Source of the DNA: Auanema rhodensis | Taxonomy: Eukaryota; Nematoda; Chromadorea; Rhabditida; Rhabditidae | Direction of reading: 5' to 3' | NCBI GenBank assembly: GCA_964057225.1 | Contig: OZ059897.1 | Location: forward strand, 16,802,001-16,866,000 | Length of the DNA: 64,000 nucleotides | Shown: positions 1 to 13,850 of the stretch, piece after piece | How the letters are laid out: each line of letters opens with the position of its first letter | Numbering within the stretch: position 1 is the first letter of the stretch | Translations under genes and position numbers: made by a program | Notes under the pieces: generated by a model | What the model was told of the DNA's origin: nothing | The model's input: only the letters and a program-made list of their open reading frames with translations | The model's database searches: none

Positions 1-3000
1 AATAAAAATCGTTAGGCCATTTAATTTTTATCGGGAAATCCTGCAAAGAAAATGTTTTATAAAAACATAAGCTATTCAATTTTACTTCATGTCCACTTAG
101 CGTGCAAACAGCGTCAACTATTGAAACAGCAAAAATATGCTGAATAAAAGTTGGATTTTTAGCTAATGAGCAGCCTTTAGTTATAACAACAGAGCATGTA
201 AACATGGCTGCACCTGCCGGAGATATAAACTCATTCCCTCCACGTCCTGTAAGGAAAGTTAAACATATATTTTCAAGTGTATCTTACCTTTTCCAGATAT
301 TTGCTGAGATGCTACAACAACCCAATTATCACAAGATGGAATTCCATCACATAAGCTATAAAAGAAATGTCATATTACAAAAAATACGAATTCAAACTAT
401 CTAACCTTGAGCACACATTCATTGTGGTAGTTGCTACAGGAACATGAAGACATACATGCCCCAATTTAACTGTAGTTAATTTGTCAAAGAAAGATTTAAA
501 ATTGAATGATGTTTCCATATTGTCTCTGAATCATGTAAAAAATAATAAATTACAAGAAGAAATATCTTACATATCACCAACTTCAATTGGTAGCAAATCT
601 TCGTTGGCTTCCGGAAGCCCATTTTGTCTAAACTTTTCCGATGTTCGTAAAAATAGCTTGGGGTTGCAACCTATTTCCTCCCCATATCGCACACCCTATC
701 AGAAATAATTTTTATTTGTAAAGAATGAACTCATTACCATCATATTTTTGATGATATTTTCATCTCTAGAAGCCATATATCCACGTGTTAAAGCAGGAAC
801 TTCAGTTTCCATTATATTAACTCCAATTCTTGATAAGGATTCAGAAAGAATTTTGTTGCCTGAATAATTCATAAAAATTCAAAAACGATATTAAAAACGG
901 AACCTGGAGCTAAAAGCTGTTCAGAAGTTGCATCAGAAAAAACAGCTGCAGCTTGATGAGCACTGTTTTGCATATATAAAAATAATGGTGTATCTAAAAA
1001 TTATGTTAAAAGTCTGGAGTGGAAATTTGTAAACCTTGAGTTTTAGAAAGAACAACTGAGTAGCTCAAACCACCAATCAAATCTTTGGAATGAAATTTTT
1101 CATTAACCTATAAAGAACTGAATAATGCCAGATGTGCTAAGTAATACAATTACATGTCCGTGTTTTGTCAAGCTTTTCAACGACTTTTTAAGAAACTGCT
1201 CAAATTCTTTTCCCATCGATGAATCACGTGACCCAAAAGCCATTCTCAATATATCAGCCTGAAGTATAAATAATTCCGTTAGTACATAACTTAAATAATT
1301 TTTTACTTGTTTTTTAGAAGATTCACACTCAGTTAAACTGGCCAGTAGTCTATTCTGACATACAAATATTATTTTTCCTGCCTAAAAAGTGAAATATAGA
1401 AATATAGTTCAAGTTCAATTTAACAACTTGATTGAAATATATTTGCATTTTTGCCCAAGCAGCATCATCTAAGTTTTTAGTATCAGCAATAACCAAACAT
1501 GAAGTTGTTGGTTCAATCCATGGCTGTTTTTTGATGGCTTCTGCACTTATATTAAAAACTGTATACTTATTTGCAGGAAGAATCCTGGTCAAGTTATTAC
1601 GGATACGTCGGAAAAGATCTTCTTGTTGTCCTGTATAAACAAGAATCTAAAACACAGGTTGATATTTCAAAAAATTACGAAGCAATCCAATAAAAACATA
1701 CGGATGGTGGCTTATACATGGCTTTGTCAGAAGGCGTTTTGGAAGAAAGAAAATTTCGAGTAGGCGTATAAGGACGACGGAATGAATGCCTTTCGAAGAG
1801 GATATCTGAAAGGACAAATCAAATTAATTCTATTTCCTTAGAATATATTAATCAATTTTGATGTATACTACAACTCACATAGTTTTAAATTTCTAAAATT
1901 ATATAAAGAAATCATTAACGTGGCTTTTGAGTATGAAACATTAACAAAGTTTTTATCTATTAGCTTTAAAAAGGTTGTAAATATGTTACAAGTGTTTTTA
2001 GCGTTGTTAAAAAGAGTGCAAAATATAATAAGACATACTGAAGGCTTAAAGCAAAATATCTTTCTCTATTTCTCCAAACCATCATAGTTCGAAACAATGT
2101 TTTAATTTCGATATAAATTTAATCAGTCAAATACGAGCATAAGAATATAAATAAGCTCAATAAATATACTTATGCTATATATATTGTAAGAAAAAATTAT
2201 TTACCTGAAGACCTTCCACTGATTGACCTTCTATGATAGTAATCATGATGTATAGGACTCAAAGATCGGTATCGCCCGGCTGAAAACAAATCGAAATGGT
2301 TTTTTTCATTTCAAGTTTTTTTTCAGGATTTATTTAGAATCGCACATGTGAACATATTCATATATGCATGGTTTCTAGACACAAGAGATAAGGCAAGAAT
2401 AGGCTTATGGAAAAAAAACTTTACTTACAATGTTCTTCATCGGATTCTAGATAGAGAGATGTGGTTCCTGGCATTGCTGAGTGCCGACGTCGATTTATTT
2501 CGTTGGTAGGACGAGCCATTGTCTAATAATAGAAAATATAATTTTTAGTTTATTTTTGAGAAATAATTTCATCAAAGTGCGGGAATATTTATACGAGGAA
2601 AATGGATTTTTTGTGTAGTTATGAGATAGAATATTAAAGTTGTGCTCAATAGACATTGAAAGAAGTTGCAGCATTTACATGTAAATGTTCAATCTAGGAA
2701 GTAATTCATCTATATTGATGACGAATGAACAGAGTTGAAACATAATTGTTTTTCTTCTTTATTCAGTTTAGAACCACAAAAGAAGCATATAAGGAACTAG
2801 ATTAAAAGGAAAAAGTTATGCTGCCAGCTGATTGATTATCACTTGACGTGAGAATATATGTAAGCATAACAAATGAATTGCTCCAAAATATATAATTGAA
2901 ATGTGAGGTAATATTCAAAGAAGAAAAGGTTTACCGAGTTAATAGACATTTTTGGAATTCGTCGAGTTTGTCCAACATAAGAAGATGGTCCAGAAGAAAG

Positions 3001-6000
3001 ACGATTTTCCTCAATAGAAGGACGCATGTGCCCATTATTTTGTATTATTTCTTCATTACTAATATTATTAGATTCATTATTATTCTCGAAAGAATTGCTG
3101 GTATTCATTTGGTGATTAAGCATTATATGTATTGACTTATTTATATCTATAATACGTATTTAAATTTCACATTTTATAATTATTTAGAATACCTTGATCT
3201 GATAACTTTTGGATTAATTTTTCGCCATTGTCACTAATGCTTATCGAGACTTCGCCTTTTGGTTGAACAAACTCTTCAAGTAAGGTTTCATTGGTTACAA
3301 TTGTCACACATTCATCCGTAGTTTTTCTGGTATCTCTTGACGACCAGGGATTTTCATTTCGGTGAACAACGGAAGCTAAAATTTCAAAAGAATAAAAATA
3401 AGTAATAAATTGATCACACAAATTAAATCATCATATACAAGTAAAAAACAAACCGTAGGAAGATTTTTCTATTGTTGATTGAGGAGATGTTAATGCAGAA
3501 TCGTCAACAAAAGGAATATCCATTTCTTCGTCACTGCGATAGCTATAACTAGAAGATAAAATCCCGGATGTAGGCTCGAACCAACCCGCTTCGCTGATCT
3601 AATTCCTCAATTGTTATTGAAGGTGAAACTCCACTACTCGATGGCAAACTCATATTTTCTGTGGCAGATTTGCTTAAATGAAGCTCAAGTTAGTAATAGC
3701 AACATTTCATATATTAAATTTACCTTGTTAACGAAAGTGTTCTTTCACGGTTATCAATGTCACGAAGATAGGGTGGTAGCTGATTATTATCAAAAAAATT
3801 CAAAGAATGCTCTGCTAAATCTCCGAACAATGTGATTGTAGCTTTTCTTGGTGTTGAAGCTAGGGAAGATGAGCTATAGTTACAAGAACGATGGCGCCGA
3901 CGAGGAGATATATGCAATTGCCTAAACTTTGATGCCGTCATAAACGTGCTCAATGAAAATTTTAATTCAATAAGAGTTCAGTCTCTCTTTGATCAAGCAT
4001 AATTAGAACAAACGCAGAAAGAAATTTAAAGGCATGTTGACGTGAAATTTTCACGTGACACTATAAAAAATCTTTTCAATTGGATAATATGAATTTCCAG
4101 GAACGGTTGCTGTTTTCTGGCTTTAAAAAAACCCGCATTAAACTTGTATGGCAGTTATAATGTGAAATAATTTGAATTTACGAGGAATAAGAAAAATTGC
4201 TAACATAACCATATCAGAAATATTTTAACCGACACATATTTTATGATATAGTAGATTTTATATTACTGCAAATGAATAAAATTATTTTTAATTTCTCGCA
4301 AATTTGTCTTTCGTTAAAGTAAATTTGTAATATGACTAAATAGTAAAGAAAAATCAAAGAGCAATAGTTCACAACATTGTTTAATATATAATTGGAGATA
4401 AAGCTAGAGAATACATTCGAGTGAGTGTTCAGAAATCATGGAAAAGCTTAAAGTGCTCGTGTGTCAAGCCAAGGGAAATTTAATTAGCTTTAGGAAAATT
4501 TTTCCGCTGACCGGATACATTTTTTTGGTAACTAAAATTATTTAAATGTAATATTGGAAAAAATTTCAGAGAGGTATACAAAATCGATTCGAAAGATTAA
4601 TTTCCGTGGAAACGAAGTAAACCGAAGATTTGATATAAGATATAATAAGACTATGAGAGTAAGAATATTAAAATAAAGAGAGAATCAGAATATTAGCAAG
4701 TATTGAACCAAGCGTAGAAAAACAGAAATTCTCAGTATATTTTTAGAAAACTATCGGCAAAATATTAAAAAAATGAATGAATGATAGCGTGAAAAAACGA
4801 AAGCAGCACGAAGCTAGAAGATGATAGTCGCCATTCAATACAATGAAAAAGGAAGAGAGGAGAGCGCGAAGCAACAACATATAATAGATATACCTCGCTA
4901 ATGAGCCAAACGATCCGGCTCCAAGGGTTTGCTCGCTGACAAATCTTTTTTTAACTGACATTAAAGAACTGCTGTCTCCCCAAAATAATTGCTCCAGTAA
5001 TGGTAATGCTTTCTATGGATCGTTAATTGTTACTTTAAACATCAAAAAGTGAATAAAACCTTGGTAATATTTGAAGATGGACTTATACCCGCTGGCTCGG
5101 GAATACATGCTAGAGAAATAGCTAAAAATTAAAAATGGATAAAAATAATAGTATAGCAAAAATTATAATTTAAAAACCTGTCAAACTTACTTTGGAGAGA
5201 TTCAATCAAAGACTGCCTGTTATTTTCATAGAGACAACCTTCAGAAAATGCGTAAACTACATCTACAAATCTAAATAAATAGATTTTAAGTCAAAAATAT
5301 TTCATTAAATCAATAAAAAAAAAGAATATTTTAGGTAAATTGAAACAGATTGATCGTTTCTTTAAAAAATTGAATTACCTTTCTATTGTACAAACATATA
5401 TAGATGTTGGCTGTAAGCGATTCCAAGCTATGCGCTCGCAACTTGATTGTAGCTTAACATGAATTTAATTTTTTTGACTATTTTATGAACTTACAAAAAG
5501 AGTGCATGTTGGTAACTCGGTATCTCTATCGTTCTGTGATAATCGCTTAGGAAAAACCATAAAATAAACTGTTTGTTCTTCTGAGTGACAAAAAGATGAT
5601 GATGGTACGAATCGCCAATCAGTAAGTGTTAGTGGCTAAAAAAAATCTTATTTATCAGTAGTAAAACAATTTATTTTACTTGAGCTTGTTCAATTGACAC
5701 TTGTGCGTTCTCATTTCGGTATAAAACTTTGTGAGAATTTAACTGTGGTTCGCTTGTGTAGCGTACCAATCTAGCACTTAAGTTTGAATCCACACTTGTT
5801 AAATCTCCAGTAGTATCACTAAAGATGAATGCTACATGCTTCGGTTTTAATTCATTTTTTAAAAATATAAAATAATGTTCTTACGTAGTTCGGGTACATA
5901 ATAAAACACTGGTTTTAGCTAGATCACTGGACAGGAAACGATCTAGGAAGGAAGCAAGTCTTTTTCGACGAGCTAATTCAACCACAGAAGACACTAATGA

Positions 6001-6018
6001 CCATACAAGTACTATCAT
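1..6018 (-). CDS. bpl-1: Biotin-protein ligase / holocarboxylase synthetase, 5' part (3' end off window)
   Basis: The enzyme makes biotinyl-AMP and transfers biotin to carboxylases. Near the left edge the spliced reading contains SGKGRGGNEF and, at bases 1-40, KIKWPND: the biotinyl-AMP loop and substrate motif of the BPL/LplA catalytic domain. Upstream (about 1350-1640) lies the central domain, with ILVYTGQQEDLFRRIRNNL and a WIEPTTSCLVIADTKNL stretch that aligns with the glutamine-amidotransferase-like region of human HLCS. Upstream exons are linked by matching splice phases: MIVLVWSLVSSVV (start 6018, hydrophobic) through about 5.7-5.0 kb, a 945-nt intron (3949-4893), then 3948, 3.4, 3.1 and 2.5 kb. 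This long low-complexity N-terminus is like that of other invertebrate HLCS proteins. Near 3575-3600 the frame shifts by one base with no obvious intron. The catalytic domain is incomplete only because of the window edge. Identity is firm; the exact N-terminus is inferred. Confidence 0.85.
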
Positions 6019-6883
6019 TCTACATTCCTAGTTGCCCAGGCCTTTATTCATGTTTTCCCCCAATGGTTATCCAGTGGTTATAGCCTTTTGGCTCTACAAA
6101 ATCGAAGAAAATGTGAAAAGACTGCACATGTATATGTCAAAATACAAACAAAGTCATGGACACAAACAAATATGAAATGTAAAATAGTTATATGAAATAC
6201 TAAAATTTCATACATATTTTTAAATAAATGAAAATAAATATACATGATAATTCTTTAAAATAATAATATTAGTTGCTATGAAACGTTAAGAAAGATCTCA
6301 ATCATACAGCAAGCTGCCATGTTTCATACAGATTTCGTAATTACGGCTGACCAAACAAATTACATAAATTGACAAAAAAATTAATTCACAATATTTCAAA
6401 AATATTTCAGAAATATTATTAGAAAATAAATGTTTTGATCGGAGAACCAAAAAAAAGCAGTTTTTATGTTATAGAAAAGAAATTAGTTCATTATTTATAT
6501 GAAGAAACTAGTAAAAAATGAATAATACAAAAAAATATATTTTCATTTAAATAAAAAATTAAATAAAACCAGCGGATGCCAAAGCTTTAATCGTTCCTAT
6601 TAATTTTTGTTTAGAACGCCTACGACTTTCCACTATTCAGAAACGGCAAGCCAGAAATCGATAGAAGCTAGGCTGAAAGTATGGGCACTGGTGGTGCTGG
6701 GGAACTACCGATGTTGATGGCCATCACTATATATAGAGGTTGATGAATTCAAAACCTCATCTCTGCTATTTACTTATTTATAAACAATCTAGATGCAAGC
6801 GTTTATAATTGAAATCAACAGTAAAATATCAACAAGTAACAATTTTCAAACTCAACAAATTAGGTTAATTCTTCTCATCGTTC
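6019..6883. other. Intergenic, WDR3 3' side / biotin ligase 5' side
   Basis: 865 bp, AT-rich, with no coding frame of useful length on either strand. It should hold the 3' UTR of the WDR3 gene and the promoter or 5' UTR of the biotin ligase gene, both on the minus strand. The spacing is too wide for a typical nematode operon. Nothing else recognised. Confidence 0.5.
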
Positions 6884-9800
6884 TAGGCGACAGATTTAAC
6901 AATGGCTTTTCTTTCTTTTTTCGATTTTTTCTTATTTTGATTCTTAAAATTGAACTTCATTAAATAGTAAGTTAATATATATCATACCACGCTAATATCA
7001 ACAAACAATTTCATGTCTTGTGATTCCTCAATTTCCAATTTCAACAGCTCTAATGCAGCTAAATTGAATCCAGTAATATCCTGAAAATTATTATTTTACG
7101 TATATGTTTCAATGAGTCAAATCTACTCTTATATCTAAGATTCCTTTTGGCATTTCTTGTCTCAGCGTCTCAATAATACTGAGCATATCCACAGAGTTGA
7201 CAACGTGACTGTGGTGAATTCTTAAGAACAAATAACATTATTGAAAACAGAAAATATATACCTAATCAAAAAAATAGCTATGCGTGAGCATAACTCAATT
7301 TTATAATGTTTGCTAACACAATATGATAAACTTTTCAAAATGTCAGGAATATAACTCAAAGGAACCATTAGTAGAGATCTTTCCAAATTACTAAAAAAAG
7401 AATATTTCTGTTAACGTTCAAAATTGTGATGAAAATATACCTTGGTCGACATTTGGATATGATATCAACTAAGAAATGATCCAACGATTTGCTATTGTAA
7501 CTATCAACAAGAGGATGAACCTTGTGCTAAAACAGAATAATTATATTTCATTTCTTCAACTATTAAACCTCTGGGTTATGTTCCCTTTGTATTTTCTCAT
7601 TCCGCACGATGTCCACTGCTTCAATTATATTTTCAGTCTTAATAGAAAATCGATCACACCAGGTCTCCTAAGAACATAAAATACCGAAATTACACTTTGA
7701 GCATTTTTGGCTCCTGCCAAGCCTGCTTCAGCCTCATTGTTCTCCCCAGGAACAACATCATCCTCATTAATCAATTTCTCTTCATATTCCTTTTCTCTGT
7801 AAGAATATGTTTTTATTTAATCAAGAGCAAAACAAACCTCTCCATTTCTTCTTCCTCCTCTAATACAATTATTTCCTCAGTTAACTCCCAACAGCGAATT
7901 GATTTATCATGAGCAGCAGAGAACTAATAAAGGTTAATATTGTAAATATATAGTTAATATTCTAACCAAAAGACTTCCAGTTTCAGACTGAGCCAAAGCT
8001 CTGACTTCCCCTTGGTGACGATCAAGACACTTTAAAATGAAAAATTAGAATAACAGAAGAAGCATGCAATAAACCTGAACACGAAGCTGCTTAACAGCAT
8101 CCCATTGCTTGATTTTACCATCTTTACCAGCAGACCATACTAGAACTTCTTCGGAAGGTGAAAACAAAACAGCAGATACACTAAATTCACGATCAAATGC
8201 AAGGACAAATAAATAGTATAACTCACACATCGTCATGAGCATGGAAAGATTTATGGCAATCTCCAAAATCCAAACCCCAAATCTTAATGCTTTTATCAGC
8301 GGAGCCTGTGACAACAAGTTTGCTGTTCTATAGAAATAAAGTATTATGGTTGAATAATAAAAAAAAGGTCTTACGGGACTAACTGTGACGCATGTAACTG
8401 GGAGAGAATGACCATATAAAGAAACGAAGAATTTTAAAGTATCCAAGAAATAAACTCCAGCAGTATTATCAAGTAAACCAACAATTAGGAACTGAAAATA
8501 AAATTAGAAACAAAACATAAGAAAATAATACCTTTCCATCAGGGGAAATAGTACAGCAAAGGGCCTCATCAGCTACTTCAAGCACTCTTCTTTCTCTTAT
8601 TGATAACCGCTTTCTTGTTCCCTCCGAAACGAGCTCATAACTCCAAAACTTTATTTTCTTATCTGATGACGCAGTGACAAATCCCTAAATTACTCAGTTC
8701 GAAAGTTGGTCAGAGCAATTATTGATACTTTCTTATCTGGTAACGGCACAATACTCCAAATAGCTCCTTCATGTTCTTTCTTAGTCTCCAGAAGTTCACA
8801 ACTACTCAACTCCCAAACGAATAAAGTTCCATTCTAAAAATATACTAAGCATTGTATTTGAAGATATATATATATAATACTTTGGTACCAGCAATAATAT
8901 GTCCATCACCTGTTGCGAATAAAACTGATGTAATATCCTGCATAGCCTCATCTTTTAAAGAAGCAATTGGACGAAGCGAATGAGTATTCCACACGATTAA
9001 CTGTGAAAATATAACTCTAATATTTCTTAAAATATCACGAAATACCTCATTTCCACCTCCCGAAACCAGACCATTACTGGTTGATGTAACAGACAGACTA
9101 CGAACATCCTCACGATGACCGAGCTGAAAACAATTTCTTATAAGGAATCATGAAGAATATAAATTTGTGTACCTTCTCCAAACCATACAAAACTTCAGTT
9201 GAAACAGCGTTCGACGATGTGTCACAGGTAAATTTCAAAGTTTGGATGTTATTATTAAATATAAGTGCATATGCCTACAATTAACAGATTTAAAAAACCT
9301 TCTCAAATATAGCATACCAGGTATTCGATTGTGTTTCCTTCTTCCTTAGCAATCTTTGGAGCGAAATCAATCCATTTGATTTTAACATCACTACGATAAT
9401 CCCCTACACGGGTAATAAGGATAGTTACATCTTTTCTTACATCACTTTCATTTATAGCGTTGTCCGTACTTAATATTCACTATACAGCGGCAATTACTAT
9501 AATAATCTACCTAGCTTTTCTCTTTGCTGAGCTAATTTTTTTAGCGAGCCGCTTCTGTGATTCTTCTTCAGAAAACACGCGATAAACATCAGCTAACTTA
9601 TCAGACCCCTACGAAATAAAATCATATTAGCAAAAGCTATCGCACTAAATTTAAAATTTAAGAACATAAAAATTGAAAAAAAAAATCAAGCATTCTTCAT
9701 GCCAGCAAACGTGAAAAAAAAGAATTCACAGCTGATTAAAAATATAATGGACAACAGAGACAAAAATTTCAAAATGAAAGAAACTTACTAAGCATACAAG

Positions 9801-10902
9801 ATAGCGACTATCAGGACTTAAAGATATTTGTAAAGCTCTTCCCTTACATTGACGAAGTAATTTTCCTTTCAAAGCAACTTTTACATATTTCTGGAAATTA
9901 AATAATTCGAATAACAATTTAAAACTGCAATTACGTTTTCCATATCATCAGCTGCTTCCTCTTCTTGAACGTCTAATAGAGATTTTTTCTTAGCAGGGTA
10001 TTCTTCTTTTATTTCTTCTTCTTCTTGATCTAACCAATTAACTTGGAACACTAGTAATTCTAACTCTGTTGACGCAACAACTAGCAACTTATCATCATTT
10101 AACAAAGCAAAAGAATAAATCTGAAAAGGCACATAAACGATAGAATCAAAATTTTCACAAACTTCAGAATGACTATCCAAGAGAGTATAAAAGCAAGACT
10201 GACTGGCCAAACACCAGAACTTCACAAAAGAATCCTTTGAGCTAAACAAAAAGAAGTTAAATATTCTTTAAAAATAATAAGCAACTCACGAAGAAATAAT
10301 GAATTTATCGTTCTTTGAGAACTGTAGTTGTGTGATAGATTCCTTGTGTCCATTGAGCCGATACATTCCACTTTCAGAAACAATATCCCAGAGAATAATA
10401 GTGCAATCCTATTTTTAAAATAATATATTAATTACAAAAGAATATTTACTTTTCCTCCCGATGCTAATGTGAGACCATCATTACTAAAAGCTAAACAATT
10501 AACTCCTTTTTTGTGGCCAGAAAATATAGTTGTTTCGGCTCCTGCAAAAAATTTCATTAAAAGATATGAAAATTTTCCTTGAAACCTTCTGTTTCTCGGT
10601 CAAAAAGACAAATTGTTCCATCGGCATACCCTACAGCAAGCCAGCGTTTATCAGCACTAAACTTGAGGCAAGTAGTAGCTTTTGTGGTTTCAGAGATTTC
10701 GTACACCTAAGAAAACATAAAATAAAACGCATAAGACAAAACTAACTTTTTCTCCAGTTTTCATGTTGTAGAATGAAATATTCTCACAGGAAGTTACAGC
10801 GCAAGTTGTATTATCAACTGCAACTACAGCTCCATTGGTGGAGCCGATTGTTGAACACGAACCACTATGTTCATAACGCAAATAGTCTTTTGTTATTCCC
10901 AT
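6884..10902 (-). CDS. WDR3: WD-repeat protein 3 (Utp12/Dip2), U3 snoRNP / SSU processome
   Basis: This nucleolar protein is part of the UTP-B module of the small-subunit processome, needed for early 18S pre-rRNA cleavage. The first exon (start 10902) reads [14 protein letters not shown] then [11 protein letters not shown], the family's characteristic N-terminus. About a dozen short exons follow, encoding repeated WD40 units (for example near 8.1-8.4 kb: [26 protein letters not shown]) in two propellers. The linker has an acidic/lysine-rich segment (about 10.0 kb). The C-terminal Utp12 domain includes [20 protein letters not shown] (about 7.0-7.08 kb). The protein ends in a lysine-rich tail ([16 protein letters not shown]) with its stop at 6884-6886. 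The start codon is one base after an acceptor-like TTTCAAG, and the gene sits 170 bp downstream of the branching-enzyme stop, which suggests it is a downstream operon gene. The identity is secure; some exon edges were not checked. Confidence 0.9.
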
Positions 10903-11072
10903 ACTTGAAATTTCAAAATTTTCAAAATTTATCCCAAATTATGCTAACAGGATGAAAGGGTTATAATTACCCGAAAAAATAATTTAAACAACATCTTATA
11001 TTAAAAAATTTATTATGGCAAATGAATAAATATATAAAACGTCTCTAAGTTATTTTCTTTCTACTATCTATT
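10903..11072 (-). promoter_or_regulatory. Probable intercistronic region of a GBE-WDR3 operon
   Basis: 170 bp between two same-strand genes. Read on the minus strand it has an AATAAA poly(A) signal (11009-11014) about 60 nt after the branching-enzyme stop. About 105 nt further on is a TTTCAAG acceptor-like sequence directly before the WDR3 ATG. This layout (stop, poly(A) signal, roughly 100 nt, trans-splice acceptor, ATG) is the known layout of nematode operons processed with SL2-type leaders. No separate promoter is evident. Operon status is inferred. Confidence 0.55.
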
Positions 11073-13850
11073 TTATTCTAATCGAAGAACTAAAGCAGTT
11101 CTGCATGGGATATATACACACAGATGATTGCTACGACCTGCATAGCCTTCCGGGAAGGTATGATAACGAGACTTTCCATCAACTCTTGAGTGCCCGCCGA
11201 ATTCAGCATCGTCGCTGTTAAGAGCGATGCTATATCTAATGTAAAAGTAATTAGAAAATGAAAAAAAAACTTAAGCTCACATTCCAGCTACCTCAACTCC
11301 AACTTTGTAATCAGCAAAACTCTGATTAGGATGAAAATTTAAAATGAAAAGAGCTCCTGCTCTTTCAAAGCATACCACCTTATCGGAATCATGTTTCCAG
11401 GATACGTAAGCCTTTAATATACAAAATAAATAAAAAATTACTATGTAGCTCTCACTGGGCCTTTGTGTAAAAATCCTGTTTCCTCCTCTAAGTTATTGAC
11501 TCTGCGATCCCAATTATTGAGGAATTTATACCTGAGTAGATCATCATCAACCAAATTGAATTGACGGCGGCAGTAGTGATAGGATTCATTATTTCCCTCT
11601 CTTGGAAAATCCAGCCACTCAGGGTGCCCAAATTCATTACCTAAACGATAAAGCTAACCAGTAAAATACAAAAAAAATTAGATATACCAATAAAATTGAG
11701 CCATGCTTCTCCTCCTAAACCAATAGTGATCAAACGGATCAACTTATGTAAAGATAATCCACGATCAATAACAGGTGTCATAGGTGACACAACTGACATA
11801 AAATCGTACATTTCTGAGAAATTGAAATAAAAAACTAATTTTTTTTAATTGAAAACTACCCTTATCCATTAACCAGAATGCCAATGTTTTATCTCCGACC
11901 AAAGCTTGGTCATGAGATTCCGCGTACACAACATGATTTTCACCATATCTGTAATATAAAATATAAACAATTAACAAAAAGGTAAAAAATACCTTCTATT
12001 TTCTAGCGTAAAAACGATATCACCAATCTTCCAGTTTTCATCCATTTGATGTTTCAAAAGTTTAATCCACATATCAGGAACAGCCATGGCCAATTTCATG
12101 TTGAAACCCTGACCACCTTCTTCTACTGGTCTACATAAGGCAGGCATACCTGACACCTCCTTAAATTGAAGAATAACTGGGAAAATATACAGAATATTAC
12201 CTCAGCAATAGTTATCACATTGGGAAATTTGCTATGAAGCATATCATTAGCCAACATCAAATAAACAAGGGCGTCAGTATCGGCATTAAGCCCGAAATAA
12301 TCACTATATCCTCCACAGAATCCATCATCTAATACAAAGAAATGAGCTCAATTCTGACATAAATTCATTACTGATTCCATGAGAGTGATAAATCATTGAA
12401 GTTACACCATCAAAGCGAAAACCATCGAACCCATATTCTTCAACCCACCAACGCAAATTGGATAAAAGAAACCTCAACGTTTCAATTCTAGAAGAATAGT
12501 ATACATAAATTTCGTACTTAAGGCAACGAACTGAGTATAGTCAAATAATCTGGAATCCCACAAGGAGTGATAGCCTCGTTCATTATCATGAAAATAGCAT
12601 CCTGGTGTTCCATCCCATTCGTTTAAACCATCAGCACAATTCTTGGAAGCATGAGAATGAACCTAATGTCAAGAAAAAAACAATAAAAACAATCGATATT
12701 CCCAAAAAAACACTTACAACATCTAAAAGCATGAATATTCCAAGAGAATGAGCCTTGTCGACCAAATATTTCAGATCATCAGGTGTTCCGAATCTGCTAG
12801 AAGACGCAAAGAAGCTGGTAATCTGGTATCCAAAAGAAGCATAATAAACATGCTCCATAACAGCCATTAATTGAACAGCATTATAACCTTAAATGCACAA
12901 TATTTCGCAAGTGATAGTATGAGAGGTACCTTGGTGTTTAATTCTAGGTAGCACATCATCTGCAAACGCTCTGTAAGTATTAACCTTTCCTTCGGGCGAG
13001 CTGATTCCTACATGAGCTTCATAAATTCGCATCGATTTGGGAGGACTAGGTTTGTGATGAACTTGTTGGTACCGAGTTGTCGGATTATAAAACTCCTGAA
13101 TAAGAATTTCCAATTCGCATATTCAATAAAACTATCACTAACTTGATGATAAATAACACTTTCCTTAGATCGGTTGACATAGCGTGCCCATGGACTTAAT
13201 TTTTCATGAGTAGTCTCATTTTTTGTAACGGCGATCTAAATTCAAAAGGTAACCATATAAAAGTGAATAGAACAAGGTTGCTAACTTTTAAACATGAGCC
13301 ATGTGCAATTGGACAGCTGCCATCGCTTGAAGCTGGAATATGAAGCGACCACTTCCCATGTTCCTCTTTAGTATACTTATGAGAATCACGGTTCCAATTA
13401 TCTTAATTAATATATTTTAGCATAACAAAAAAAAAATTATTAAGACTAGTTCAAGTGGTCGTCAAATTTAAATTTTGTTTAATCGTGCTAGGACCATTTT
13501 CAAACTTTTATTTACGATTTCTGCACTTCAAATATGAAAATTCAAAACTAAACTCACTAAAATCTCCAATTAGAGCCAACTGGTCTGCTCCGGGAGCCCA
13601 TTCAAAACATTTGATCGAATTATCAGATTGAACAATCATACCGTAATCGTTGTATGATTTCGTAAAGGCTTCCATTCCTCCGCACTACGTATAAGTTGTG
13701 CTATTGTATTATTGTATTTAAATTACTCACATCATCAATTCGCTTTTTGTATTCTTGGAAAACTTGATATCTTCGACGGATTTCCTGCTCAAAAGGCCTT
13801 AAGTATCCATCTAACTCAAAAAGTTTTTCAATTTGTGGTGGACTAGACAT
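11073..13850 (-). CDS. GBE1: 1,4-alpha-glucan (glycogen) branching enzyme
   Basis: This cytosolic GH13 enzyme moves oligoglucan chains to make alpha-1,6 branch points in glycogen. Exons join to a protein of family size (about 680-700 aa). In order: N-terminal helix region ([20 protein letters not shown]); CBM48 domain ([19 protein letters not shown], continuing as [10 protein letters not shown] after a phase-1 intron, then GKWSLHIPA); [20 protein letters not shown]; and the catalytic barrel with [20 protein letters not shown]. Barrel motifs include the nucleophile region [18 protein letters not shown] (12.36-12.43 kb), the acid-catalyst region [13 protein letters not shown] (split by an intron) and [20 protein letters not shown]. 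It ends [14 protein letters not shown], as in animal GBE1. The chosen ATG (13850) follows an acceptor-like TTATAG by two bases. It is probably the first gene of an operon with WDR3. Confidence 0.93.

Noticed and set aside
3540-3605. tRNA-like piece (GGCTCGAACC)
   Set aside because: Lies in a biotin-ligase exon and has no cloverleaf partners.
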